Part shown: positions 1 through 8,063 of the stretch, piece after piece | Layout of the letters: every line of letters starts with the position of its first letter | How positions within the stretch are numbered: the stretch's first letter is position 1 | Source of the DNA: Anaerolineales bacterium | GTDB lineage: Bacteria; Chloroflexota; Anaerolineae; Anaerolineales; Villigracilaceae | Reading direction: 5' to 3' | DNA length: 64,000 bases | Assembly: GCA_030583925.1 (NCBI GenBank) | Contig: CP129482.1 | Span: 2,542,001-2,606,000, forward strand | Made by a program: the position numbers and the translations under genes | The notes under the pieces: model-generated | Seen by the model: only the letters and a program-made list of their open reading frames with translations | What the model was told of the DNA's origin: nothing | Databases searched by the model: none

Positions 1-443
1 GTGAGTTCCACTACGCCGCCATCAGCCTGATGGAACGACTCGAAAAGAAATTGAACAAGTCTTCGATCAAGACTCTCGAATTCATGATCACTCACAAATC
101 GTGGTGGGACACGGTGGACAACATCTCGCACATCGTCGGCGTTCACTTTCGCCGCTTCCCCGATGTGAAGGAAAAGTGTCTGAAAAAATGGCGCGCATCC
201 AAAAATATTTGGTTGAGGCGGACAGCAATCCTTTTTCAGTTGGATTACAAAAAGGAAACGGACTTCGACTTGCTGTGCGAGATCATCAGCGAGAACCTCG
301 GCTCGGATGAGTTTTTCATCAACAAAGCCATCGGCTGGGCGTTGAGGCAATATGCATACACGGATGCAAAAGCGGTGAAGAAGTTTGTAAAGGCGACCGA
401 TCTACATCCCCTCAGTCGGCGCGAGGCGATGAAGCATTTGTAA
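1..443 (+). CDS. DNA alkylation repair protein (AlkD-like), C-terminal part
   Basis: The 3' part of a HEAT-like-repeat DNA glycosylase of the AlkC/AlkD family, which removes alkylated bases. The reading frame is open from base 3, and residues before the first internal ATG (base 30) read EFHYAAISL, as expected inside this family, so the true start lies left of the window. The segment THKSWWDTVDNIS carries the Trp/Asp pair that lines the DNA-binding cleft in AlkD, and NIWLRRTAILFQL is the usual following helix. The stop is at 441-443, just before a palindromic repeat. Family membership is clear; the exact substrate is inference. Confidence 0.85.
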   Translation, partial: EFHYAAISLMERLEKKLNKSSIKTLEFMITHKSWWDTVDNISHIVGVHFRRFPDVKEKCLKKWRASKNIWLRRTAILFQLDYKKETDFDLLCEIISENLGSDEFFINKAIGWALRQYAYTDAKAVKKFVKATDLHPLSRREAMKHL

Positions 444-540
444 TGTCATTGCGAGCCGCCGCTCTTGATCTTTGACGGCGAAGCAATCTCATGTCACGAG
501 GAGATTGCTTCGTCGCCCTACGGGCTCCTCGCAACGACAT
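444..540. repeat. Dispersed imperfect palindrome, copy 1 (TGTCATTGCGAG family)
   Basis: Begins TGTCATTGCGAG and ends with the near reverse complement CTCGCAACGACAT. It contains an inner inverted pair, GAAGCAATCTC and GAGATTGCTTC. A second copy with the same outer and inner arms lies at 45704-45797. Both fill a gap between a stop codon and the next gene. It could fold as a long hairpin and end transcription on either strand. Confidence 0.8.
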
Positions 541-930
541 TCATTCCCTATTCCTCAAAAACTCTGTCGCGTCTGTGAAGTGGTTTTTCAAATAATCACG
601 CACCTGTTCGGGCATCTCGGCTTCATCGAGCGCTTTGTGCATACACCATTTCCATTGGTCGCGTTCGGCGGGACCGATCGCAAACGGCGCGTGACGCATC
701 CGCAAGGCGGGGTGACCGCGCGATTCGATATAGAGTTGCGGTCCACCCGACCAGCCCGTGAGGAACATGAACAGTTTCTCGCGCGACTGCTTCAAGTTCT
801 TCGGGTGAATTGCGCGGAGTTGCGCGGCTTCGGGAGCGGAATCCATCAAGTCGTAGAAGCGGTCAACGAGATTGCGTACGCCCGTCTCGCCGCCGATGAG
901 TTCGTAGAGGGAGGGTTGAGTTTCGTCCAT
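541..930 (-). CDS. Group II truncated haemoglobin
   Basis: A 129-residue 2-on-2 globin that binds haem and O2 or NO in the cytoplasm. MRHAPFAIG holds the proximal histidine, RDQWKWCM holds the tryptophan typical of group II (TrHbO) globins at the G8 position, and RFYDLM supplies the B-helix tyrosine. The ATG at 930 (MDETQPSLYELIGGE) is chosen because the longer frame upstream encodes an unrelated tail and group II globins begin near here. It is divergent from the membrane protein at 999, so the promoters of both lie in 931-998. Ligand chemistry (O2 delivery or NO detoxification) cannot be told from sequence. Confidence 0.92.
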   Translation of the reverse strand: MDETQPSLYELIGGETGVRNLVDRFYDLMDSAPEAAQLRAIHPKNLKQSREKLFMFLTGWSGGPQLYIESRGHPALRMRHAPFAIGPAERDQWKWCMHKALDEAEMPEQVRDYLKNHFTDATEFLRNRE

Positions 931-998
931 GCGGGGAATTGTAATGCAATAGTTTAATAGGTGATAGAATCTATTCATCTTTTGAAGAGATAACGCAC

Positions 999-1868
999 AT
1001 GAACAAGATCAGCAACTTTTTTAAATGGATGATCAAATATTTTTATTGGCTTTCGCTCGTAGTTTTCGCAGCAATCTATATTCGCTGGTTTCAGCTTACC
1101 CCTTTAGTCTTTGAGTATTATAACGACCCCAACGGGGCTTATATTTTTGGTCTGATTTTATTGAGTTTGTATAGTGCAAGCATGTTTGCATTGAAGCTTT
1201 CCACAAAGAGCAAGCTCCTCAGAGGATTGCTTTACATTCCAACAACTCTCTTTTTCATTTGGAACATTAGTCACACAACTGCCTTCTTTCCATCATTAGA
1301 ATTCACTACAAGATGCAACGGGAATAAATATTACATTGCTTGGATGCATCCTTTTGGCGATTATCAGTGGACATTTGACGAAGTAACCATATGGAGGAAA
1401 GGGTTCTTCAAATACGATTCGTTTTTCTTTGGGTACTCAGGCGGACCATACAGGATTGTCTGCGATGAACAAAATAAAACGGCTAACATTGTTAACGACT
1501 CCAGCGATGTGTTGGCATACATCGACGGAGAAAACCCACAAGTCTTTGATGATTTTGCAACAGCAACACTCAACAATCATCATTACTTCTTAGCCCGAAA
1601 ATGTAACAATTGGACTCCGTCAACTTGCGAAAGTCTAACATTCACTTTGTATGCATGTACTTTAGAATACAAATCCTGTCACCCTCTTCCCATTCAATAT
1701 ACACAACTTGACACTAGAAATTTCCTTCATCTTGAGCCAGACAACGTAAACAATGAAGTACGTTTATACGAGGAACTTTTTGAGACTGACGAGAAAATTC
1801 TAATCTTTGGTTTTGGACAAAACTCTCAATGTTACGCCATGGGCTGTGAAATCCTTGAACAGAAATGA
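999..1868 (+). CDS. Unknown AT-rich membrane protein
   Basis: A 289-residue protein I do not recognise. The first third has three probable membrane helices (about residues 14-30, 48-66 and 75-95). The rest is a likely extracytoplasmic domain with several cysteines (for example RKCNNWTPSTCES and TLEYKSCHPLP) that could form disulfides. Base use is clearly more AT-rich than in the flanking genes, which suggests recent arrival or weak selection. An AGAG stretch lies about nine bases before the ATG. It ends 39 bases before the thiolase start and may be a separate unit. Being a real gene is supported by the long frame and protein-like composition; function is unknown. Confidence 0.7.
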   Translation: MNKISNFFKWMIKYFYWLSLVVFAAIYIRWFQLTPLVFEYYNDPNGAYIFGLILLSLYSASMFALKLSTKSKLLRGLLYIPTTLFFIWNISHTTAFFPSLEFTTRCNGNKYYIAWMHPFGDYQWTFDEVTIWRKGFFKYDSFFFGYSGGPYRIVCDEQNKTANIVNDSSDVLAYIDGENPQVFDDFATATLNNHHYFLARKCNNWTPSTCESLTFTLYACTLEYKSCHPLPIQYTQLDTRNFLHLEPDNVNNEVRLYEELFETDEKILIFGFGQNSQCYAMGCEILEQK

Positions 1869-1907
1869 TAAAAATCCACCTTATAATTGCCGCAACAGGA
1901 GATCGCC

Positions 1908-3104
1908 ATGACCAAAGAAAACGAAGCCGTTATCTTATCCGCCGCGCGCACGCCAGTGGGAAAATTTCAGGGCGCGTTGAGTTCCATCCCCGCGACGCAG
2001 TTGGGCGCGGTGGCGGTCAAAGCCGCGGTGGAGCGGGCAGGCATAAATCCCGAAGAGATCGAGGAAGTCATCATGGGCAACGTGGTGCAGGCGGGCGAGG
2101 GTCAGGCTCCCGCGCGTCAAGCGGAAATCCTGGGCGGCATCCCCGCGACGGTCAGCGCGAGCACGATCAACAAAGTCTGCGGCTCGGGCTTGAAAGCGGC
2201 GATGATGGCGAGTCAAGCCGTACGGGCGGGCGATGCGTCGCTCTTCGTCGCTGGCGGATTCGAGTCGATGAGCCGCGCGCCGTATCTCGTCAACGGTCGC
2301 ATGGGCGAACTCAAATTCGGCAACTCGCAGATGACCGACGCCCTGCTCAACGACGGCTTGTGGGATCCGTTCGAAAATTGGAGCATGGGCAACGCGGCGG
2401 AATTTATTGCGGATGAATACGAGGTGACGCGCGAGGCGATGGATAACTTTGCGCTTCGCTCTCACGGGAAGGCTGTTGAGGCGCAAGCGGCGGGCCGCTT
2501 CAAGCCTGAAATTGTCCCCGTGCGAATCGAGAGCCGCAAAGGCGAAACGATCGTGGACACGGACGAAGGTCCGCGCAAAGATTCGACTCTCGAGGCGCTC
2601 GCCAAACTCAAGCCCGCGTTCAAAGAGGGCGGCAAAGTGACGCCAGGCAATTCATCCCCAATGAACGACGGCGGCGCGGCGGTTGTGATTTCATCTCGTG
2701 GGTACGCCGAAAAAAATGGATTGAAGCCGATGGCGCGCGTCGTCGGTTATGCACAAGCCGCGCTCGAGCCGAAATATTTATTCGCCGCGCCCGCGTATGC
2801 GATTCCGAAATTGTTGAAGAAGATTGACTGGAAATTATCCGACGTGGACTTGATCGAACTCAACGAAGCCTTCGCCGCGCAAGTTCTTGCAGACGGGTAC
2901 GCGCTCGCAGACCAAGGCTGGGATTGGGACAAGGTCAACGTCAACGGCGGCGCAATTGCGTTGGGGCATCCGCTCGGCGCAAGCGGCGCACGTGTGCTAA
3001 CCACTCTGCTCTACGCGCTGAAAGATCGCGGCTTGAAAAAGGGAATCGCTTCGTTGTGCTTGGGCGGCGGCGAGGCGGTGGCGATGGCGGTGGAGGTTGA
3101 GTAA
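1908..3104 (+). CDS. atoB: Acetyl-CoA acetyltransferase (thiolase)
   Basis: A 398-residue thiolase condensing two acetyl-CoA to acetoacetyl-CoA, or cleaving 3-ketoacyl-CoA. The nucleophilic cysteine is C91 in [10 protein letters not shown]. The catalytic histidine is about H354 in [16 protein letters not shown] and the second cysteine about C384 in SLCLGGGEA. The ATG at 1908 is preferred over an upstream TTG because AGGAG lies six bases before it and the protein then starts as family members do. The dehydrogenase 148 bases downstream catalyses the next step, so the pair makes 3-hydroxybutyryl-CoA or runs beta-oxidation in reverse. No crotonase or acyl-CoA dehydrogenase is in the window. Confidence 0.95.
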   Translation: MTKENEAVILSAARTPVGKFQGALSSIPATQLGAVAVKAAVERAGINPEEIEEVIMGNVVQAGEGQAPARQAEILGGIPATVSASTINKVCGSGLKAAMMASQAVRAGDASLFVAGGFESMSRAPYLVNGRMGELKFGNSQMTDALLNDGLWDPFENWSMGNAAEFIADEYEVTREAMDNFALRSHGKAVEAQAAGRFKPEIVPVRIESRKGETIVDTDEGPRKDSTLEALAKLKPAFKEGGKVTPGNSSPMNDGGAAVVISSRGYAEKNGLKPMARVVGYAQAALEPKYLFAAPAYAIPKLLKKIDWKLSDVDLIELNEAFAAQVLADGYALADQGWDWDKVNVNGGAIALGHPLGASGARVLTTLLYALKDRGLKKGIASLCLGGGEAVAMAVEVE

Positions 3105-3130
3105 GTGGTAATTGGTAATTGAGGGAGGCA

Positions 3131-3236
3131 GAGAATTAGAGAATTGAGACTAGAGACTGGAGATTAATCACGTAGGCAAGTAAACACGTAGACAAGTACA
3201 CACATGTTTACCTGTATACGTGTGTCCTTGTTTACT
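3131..3236. repeat. Word-like intergenic repeats between thiolase and hbd
   Basis: Two short-word repeats side by side. The first (3131-3165) repeats GAGAATTAGAGAATTGAGAC and GAGACTGGAGATT; the same words recur at 4096-4137 and, inverted, at 41770-41799. The second (3170-3236) repeats GTAGGCAAGTAAACAC and GTAGACAAGTACACAC, then their near reverse complement GTGTGTCCTTGTTTAC. The latter could form a hairpin of about 16 bp. A relative, GTAGACAAGGAAACA, lies at 41726-41740. Confidence 0.7.
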
Positions 3237-3252
3237 ATATCATGGAGATAAC

Positions 3253-4098
3253 ATGACTATAAAACACATTTTTGTGATCGGGGCTGGCACCATGGGCAAC
3301 GGCATCGCGCAGGTCGCGGCGACATCGGGCTACCAAGTCACTTGCATGGACGTTCAGCCGTCCGCACTGGAGAAAGCCAAGGCGGCGATTGCTAAATCCA
3401 CGAGCAAGTTATTCGAAAAAGGGACGATTACCAAAGAGGGAAAAGATTCGGCGGACGCAATTCAATTTGTCTCGAACATGGACACGATGAAAGAGGCGGA
3501 CTTTGTCATCGAAGCCGCGACGGAAAATCCCGAACTGAAATTCAAAATCTTCAAAGACATGGACGCCAACGCGCGGGATGGCGTGATTTTGGCGAGCAAC
3601 ACTTCGTCCATTTCGATCACGAAAATCGCCGCGCAGACGAAACGTCCCGACAAAGTGATCGGGATGCACTTCATGAATCCCGTCCCGTTGATGCGACTCG
3701 TCGAAGTCATCAAAGGACTCGCCACCAGCGAAGAGACTCTGTCTGCCACGCTTGAATTGTGCAAGGTCATGGGCAAAGAGGCGTGGGAGGCGAACGATTC
3801 GCCTGGCTTCATCTCGAATCGCATTTTGTGTCCGATGATCAACGAAGCGATTTTTGCCCTCCAAGAGGGAGTCGGCACAAAGGAAGCCATCGACGCGGTG
3901 ATGAAACTGGGAATGAATCACCCGATGGGTCCGCTCACGCTGGCGGATTTGATCGGACTCGACGTGGTGCTGTTCATCATGGAAGTCCTGCACCGCGACC
4001 TCGGCGAAGACAAATACCGCCCAGCGCCGTTGTTGCGAAAAATGGTGGACGCGGGGTATTTGGGGAGGAAGACAGGGAGAGGGTTTTATACGTATTAG
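3253..4098 (+). CDS. hbd: 3-hydroxybutyryl-CoA dehydrogenase
   Basis: A 281-residue NAD(P)-dependent 3-hydroxyacyl-CoA dehydrogenase that interconverts acetoacetyl-CoA and 3-hydroxybutyryl-CoA. The N-terminal Rossmann motif is [28 protein letters not shown] and [17 protein letters not shown] carry the catalytic Ser/His region, and [17 protein letters not shown] is the dimerisation signature. The ATG at 3253 with GGAG six bases before it gives the usual family length; the frame stays open further upstream only through repeat sequence. Likely co-transcribed with the thiolase despite the repeat-filled gap. Confidence 0.95.
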   Translation: MTIKHIFVIGAGTMGNGIAQVAATSGYQVTCMDVQPSALEKAKAAIAKSTSKLFEKGTITKEGKDSADAIQFVSNMDTMKEADFVIEAATENPELKFKIFKDMDANARDGVILASNTSSISITKIAAQTKRPDKVIGMHFMNPVPLMRLVEVIKGLATSEETLSATLELCKVMGKEAWEANDSPGFISNRILCPMINEAIFALQEGVGTKEAIDAVMKLGMNHPMGPLTLADLIGLDVVLFIMEVLHRDLGEDKYRPAPLLRKMVDAGYLGRKTGRGFYTY

Positions 4099-4137
4099 AG
4101 GATTGGAGAATTAGAGAATTGGAGACTGAAGGCTGAG
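4096..4137. repeat. Word-like repeat (GAGAATTAGAGAATTGGAGAC)
   Basis: Starts in the hbd stop codon. It repeats the words GGAGAATTAGAGAATTGG and AGACTGAAGG seen at 3131-3165 and, inverted, at 41770-41799. Confidence 0.65.
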
Positions 4138-4200
4138 CAATCCAGCGGTTTTGCCAGAAAAGAATATGCTATACTTTTGTGCAAGAGCAAGGAGTTTCTT

Positions 4201-4398
4201 ATGAGGATTGTCGAACTAGAAAAAACTGTCACCGAATTATCCAGGGAGGATTTAGCCCTCTTCCGCGCGTGGTTTGAAGAATTCGACGCACAGGTTTGGG
4301 ACAAACAAATCAAAGAAGACGCAAGATCAGGTCGGCTCGACAAACTTATTGCCCAGGCAAACGAAGAATACAACGCAGGCTTATGCAAGCCACTATAA
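4201..4398 (+). CDS. Small antitoxin-like protein without a toxin partner
   Basis: A 65-residue acidic helical protein (VTELSREDLALFRAWFEEFD, then WDKQIKEDARSGRLDKL). It resembles the small proteins usually encoded just before RelE/ParE-type toxins, which contain W-D-x-Q-x-x-x-D and G-R-L-D. That assignment is from memory of the family. The ATG at 4201 follows GCAAGGAG; a -10-like TATACT lies at 4170-4175. No toxin frame follows; a terminator does. It is therefore an orphan antitoxin or a solitary regulator. Confidence 0.6.
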   Translation: MRIVELEKTVTELSREDLALFRAWFEEFDAQVWDKQIKEDARSGRLDKLIAQANEEYNAGLCKPL

Positions 4399-4401
4399 CC
4401 T

Positions 4402-4438
4402 TCGCCCCATGACATGATTCATCGGGGCGATTTTCTTT
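4402..4438 (+). terminator. Rho-independent terminator after the antitoxin-like gene
   Basis: TCGCCCCATGA pairs with TCATCGGGGCGA with one bulged base, followed by TTTTCTTT. Confidence 0.8.
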
Positions 4439-4583
4439 CCTCGTCAAGCATCCCATGACTTCCCATCATATTCATCCCAACTTCTCATTCCCCTCACCCA
4501 AATCCGACCCCAGACCATGAATCCGCATCCCAACTATTGTTGTCGTATTTGGGGGAGGACGGGTGGGGGTAAAGGTCCTTCCC

Positions 4584-7500
4584 ATGCCCCATGACCCAGC
4601 CTACCTCCAAGCCGAAAAGAAAATCGAAGAAGCTCTGCAATCAGGGGCAACAGGGCTTGACCTCCGCAGCATGGAGCTAACCGAATTGCCAGAATCAATC
4701 GGCAAACTTACTCAATTACAGAAACTTGATTTAGGTCATAATCCCTCAAAAAATTATTATCACAACAACAAATTGACAAAATTGCCAGGTTCTTTTGGAC
4801 AACTGGAAAAGTTACAGTCCTTAAATCTTTCTAATAACCAATTTTCAGAATTACCAAATTCCATAAGACGACTTGTGCACTTAAATACTTTGAACTTATC
4901 TTTCAATCAAATAGAACATCTGCCAGAATGGCTTGTTAACCTTACACAATTAATATCTTTGGATATTTCTAGCAATAAATTATTCGCGGCATCGCCGAAA
5001 TCCCTAGAGCGTCTTGGTGTACTTACTCAGTTGCGGGTATTGAATTTATCCTTCAACAAATTGACAAAGCTACCAAAGTCTCTCGAAAGTCTCACACAAT
5101 TACACACGCTGAACATTTCAAGCAACCAATTTGCAACACTACCAGAGTCGCTGGGACAACTCACTAGATTACAATCTCTCAATCTTTCGGGTAATAAATT
5201 TGTGACTCTACCAGAGTCATTAAGCCATCTGACACAGTTAAAGGCTCTATTCCTCTCTAGTAACAAGTTAACAGAACTGCCTGAATGGATAGGGGTATTA
5301 AATAATCTAGCCGAACTTGGTCTTTCACAGTATTTAACAAATCCTGTACAAATAACTAAATTGCCAGAGTCCATAGGTAATCTCACCAATTTAACTGAAC
5401 TTGATTTAGATGGGCATTTTATAGAAACTCTTCCAGACTCAATAGGTCAACTTTCCAAATTAAAATCACTAATTGCTCCAGGAAATAATATCTCAGACCT
5501 TCCAGTCTCTATTGTGCAACTAGCACAATTGGAGGAACTTAATCTCGCTGGCAATCCCCTCAACCCAGAACTTACTGAAGCATATGAACAGGGTCTTAAG
5601 GCAGTCAAAGCCTATCTGCGTGCCAAAGCCGCCTCGCAAATCATTCTCAATGAAGCCAAACTCATCCTCGTCGGAGAAGGTGAAGTCGGCAAAACTTGTC
5701 TCATGGAGGCTTTGCTCGGCAACAAGTGGCAAGAACATGATACAACGCACGGCATTCAAATTCAACAAATCAAAGTTACCAACCCCAAAACAAAAAGAGA
5801 AATCACCCTCAACGGCTGGGACTTCGGCGGACAGCGTGTCTACCGTCCCACGCACCAATTATTCTTCAGTGCGCCCGCCGTTTATATCGTTGTATGGAAG
5901 CCGCGCGAAGGTCCCCAGCAGGGCTTTGTCAAGGAATGGATTCAATTGGTCAAGCGCCGCGAGCCGAGCGCCAAGATCATCGTCGTCGCCACGCATGGCG
6001 GTCCGCAACAGCGCCAACCCGATATTGACCGTCAGGAACTCTGGGACCTCTTCGGCAAAGAAACCGTCGTTGACTTTTTCTTCGTGGATAGCAAGCCCGA
6101 TGGGCAAGGTCACCGCAAAGGCATTGCAGAACTCAAAGAAGCCATTGCCCGCGTCGCCGCGTCCCTGCCCGAAGTCGGTCGCTCTGTGCCGAAAAGTTTT
6201 GCCGATGTCCGCCTCGCACTCCAAGAGCGAAACGCGCCCTACCTGCCTCTCGACGAAGTTCTCGCCATCTGCCGCGCCCATCACATGGACGATGAGATCG
6301 CGCGCCTCTTCATCACCATCTCGCATCGCCTCGGTCACCTCACCCATTACGAAAACGACCCCGCCCTGCGCGACATCGTCATCCTGCGCCCCGACTGGCT
6401 CGCCACCGCCATGAGTTATGTCTTGGACGACGAAGCGACTCGCAAATCGCACGGTTTGGTGGATTTCTCCCGCCTCGGTCATTTATGGGATGACCCGACT
6501 CGTCCAGCGGATACCCGCTATCCAGCGACTCTCCACCGCATCTTTTTACGGCTGATGGAACGCTTCGATCTTTCCTACCGTGTGGCTGGTCTCTCCAAAG
6601 ACGATGACTCCAACCCCGTCAGCCTCATCGCCCAACTCGTCCCCGATACCAATCCCACAGAAGAAGATTTCGCCAAAGCCTGGGCGCCTGAACTGTCCTC
6701 TGGCGATATTCAACAAACCCAAATCTGCCGCATCGTTGACGATAAAGGAAACTCTGCCACAGCCGAAGGAATATTCTTTCAACTTATTGTCCGCTTACAA
6801 AAATATTCATTGGGACGATTGAACTACAATGAAAGCATTCATTGGCAACGAGGGTTGATACTCGATAATGACTACAATGGTCGTGCATTGCTTCGGCATG
6901 TTGATAATGACATTCACATCACTGTCCGCGCTGCATATCCGCAAGGTTTCCTTGCAACGCTCACAGATGAAGTTAGATTTCTTGTTGACAGTTTTTGGAA
7001 AGGTTTGCATTGCAATGTAACTGTTCCCTGCTTGGTTACGCCCGATTGCAAAGGTCTTTTTGAAGTCAGCAAGTTGATCGAAAACAAAAAACGCAATCGG
7101 AACGAACAACCCTGTCCTATCTGCAACGAGTGGCAAAGCATAGACCAGTTATTAGCCAATGCTCCCGCTGGAACCCAACCGATATCGCTCGATACGTTGA
7201 TGAAAGAGTTTGCACAAGTCAAAGACAAACTCGATGAAGTCAACGACAACACCCGCCGCATTTTGAGTCAGGTTGACAAACAATATGCCGACTTTATCCA
7301 ACTCTTCACCGACGAAGCCAAAGAAGGTCCGCGCCTGTTCAGCCTCTTCCCGCTGGATGGAAGCAAATTCAACCCCAAAAACTGGATCCGCCACCAATTC
7401 CGTTTGGTGTTGTGGTGTGAACACTCGCGGCTTCCACTCCCTGTGCTCAATAACGGCGACATGAAGAAAGGCGTCTACGACTTTGAACTCGATAGGGAAT

Positions 7501-7874
7501 GGTTCAAGAAAACTGCACCCTATTTGAAATTGGTCACGGGAACTTTGAGTTTGGTTTTGCCTGTCGCCTCGTCCGCCCTCAAAGTAGCGGACGATGCCGC
7601 CACAAAAGCCTTACAAGCTCAAATCGGTCTCGGAAAAGATTTCATTGATACCATCCATGGCGAAAGCGCACTCCTCAACGAATTTTCAAGCGTCATCGAT
7701 TCCACCAATCTCGAACGCGGCGTCGGCTCCCGCGCCGAAAACGCCACCCTGCGTGAACTTCATGCTCTGCTCAAAGCCAAAGACCCGAGCAACAGTTTCG
7801 GCGGCTTGGTCAAGGTCCTGAACAAACGCAACGAATTCCTCTGGGTCCACGAAAAGTTTGCGGGTGAGTATTAA
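4584..7874 (+). CDS. Roco protein: leucine-rich repeats, Roc GTPase, COR domain
   Basis: A 1096-residue cytoplasmic protein. Residues about 20-345 are roughly 13 leucine-rich repeats of the xLPxSLxxLTxLxxLxLSxN type. The Roc GTPase follows: P-loop GEGEVGKT near residue 364, the G3 motif WDFGGQ at about 412, and THGG where Ras-like proteins have NKxD. The COR dimerisation region runs from about 540 to 750 (ILRPDWLATAMSYVL, then YPATLHRIFLRLMERFD). The C-terminal part has cysteines arranged as a possible zinc ribbon (C-x5-C-x5-C ... CPIC), a coiled stretch, and an unassigned end. The ATG at 4584 (MPHDPAYLQAEKKIEEAL) has AAAGG upstream; a GTG at 4563 is an alternative. The LRR part is visibly more AT-rich than the Roc-COR part. 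Bacterial Roco proteins are known as GTP-dependent dimerising proteins; the role here is unknown. Confidence 0.92.
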   Translation: MPHDPAYLQAEKKIEEALQSGATGLDLRSMELTELPESIGKLTQLQKLDLGHNPSKNYYHNNKLTKLPGSFGQLEKLQSLNLSNNQFSELPNSIRRLVHLNTLNLSFNQIEHLPEWLVNLTQLISLDISSNKLFAASPKSLERLGVLTQLRVLNLSFNKLTKLPKSLESLTQLHTLNISSNQFATLPESLGQLTRLQSLNLSGNKFVTLPESLSHLTQLKALFLSSNKLTELPEWIGVLNNLAELGLSQYLTNPVQITKLPESIGNLTNLTELDLDGHFIETLPDSIGQLSKLKSLIAPGNNISDLPVSIVQLAQLEELNLAGNPLNPELTEAYEQGLKAVKAYLRAKAASQIILNEAKLILVGEGEVGKTCLMEALLGNKWQEHDTTHGIQIQQIKVTNPKTKREITLNGWDFGGQRVYRPTHQLFFSAPAVYIVVWKPREGPQQGFVKEWIQLVKRREPSAKIIVVATHGGPQQRQPDIDRQELWDLFGKETVVDFFFVDSKPDGQGHRKGIAELKEAIARVAASLPEVGRSVPKSFADVRLALQERNAPYLPLDEVLAICRAHHMDDEIARLFITISHRLGHLTHYENDPALRDIVILRPDWLATAMSYVLDDEATRKSHGLVDFSRLGHLWDDPTRPADTRYPATLHRIFLRLMERFDLSYRVAGLSKDDDSNPVSLIAQLVPDTNPTEEDFAKAWAPELSSGDIQQTQICRIVDDKGNSATAEGIFFQLIVRLQKYSLGRLNYNESIHWQRGLILDNDYNGRALLRHVDNDIHITVRAAYPQGFLATLTDEVRFLVDSFWKGLHCNVTVPCLVTPDCKGLFEVSKLIENKKRNRNEQPCPICNEWQSIDQLLANAPAGTQPISLDTLMKEFAQVKDKLDEVNDNTRRILSQVDKQYADFIQLFTDEAKEGPRLFSLFPLDGSKFNPKNWIRHQFRLVLWCEHSRLPLPVLNNGDMKKGVYDFELDREWFKKTAPYLKLVTGTLSLVLPVASSALKVADDAATKALQAQIGLGKDFIDTIHGESALLNEFSSVIDSTNLERGVGSRAENATLRELHALLKAKDPSNSFGGLVKVLNKRNEFLWVHEKFAGEY

Positions 7875-8063
7875 TCCGCTGGCGAAGACGCCCGCCGGTA
7901 GATGATCCCTCTTTGAAACCATGTGTATAGTCGGCGTTCTCTTGCGCCAACGGGGACGTTAGAGAACGTTCCCTTCGCTAGAGTCAACCGCTTGGGAGAC
8001 AGTTGAATGGGAGTCCCGATGCGATGCCGAACGGACGAAAAAGCCTGCCCGTAGACAATCCGT

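Noticed and set aside
472..957. Plus-strand frame opposite the truncated haemoglobin
   Set aside because: Antisense shadow. It begins inside the palindromic repeat and has no recognisable domain.
3131..3236. CRISPR-like array
   Set aside because: Repeat units are short, adjacent and of variable length with no unique spacers, and no cas genes are present.
7875..8063. Minus-strand frame and weak hairpin (GGGGACGTT with AACGTTCCC) between the Roco and thioredoxin genes
   Set aside because: No protein-like composition and no T-run; nothing supportable in this gap.
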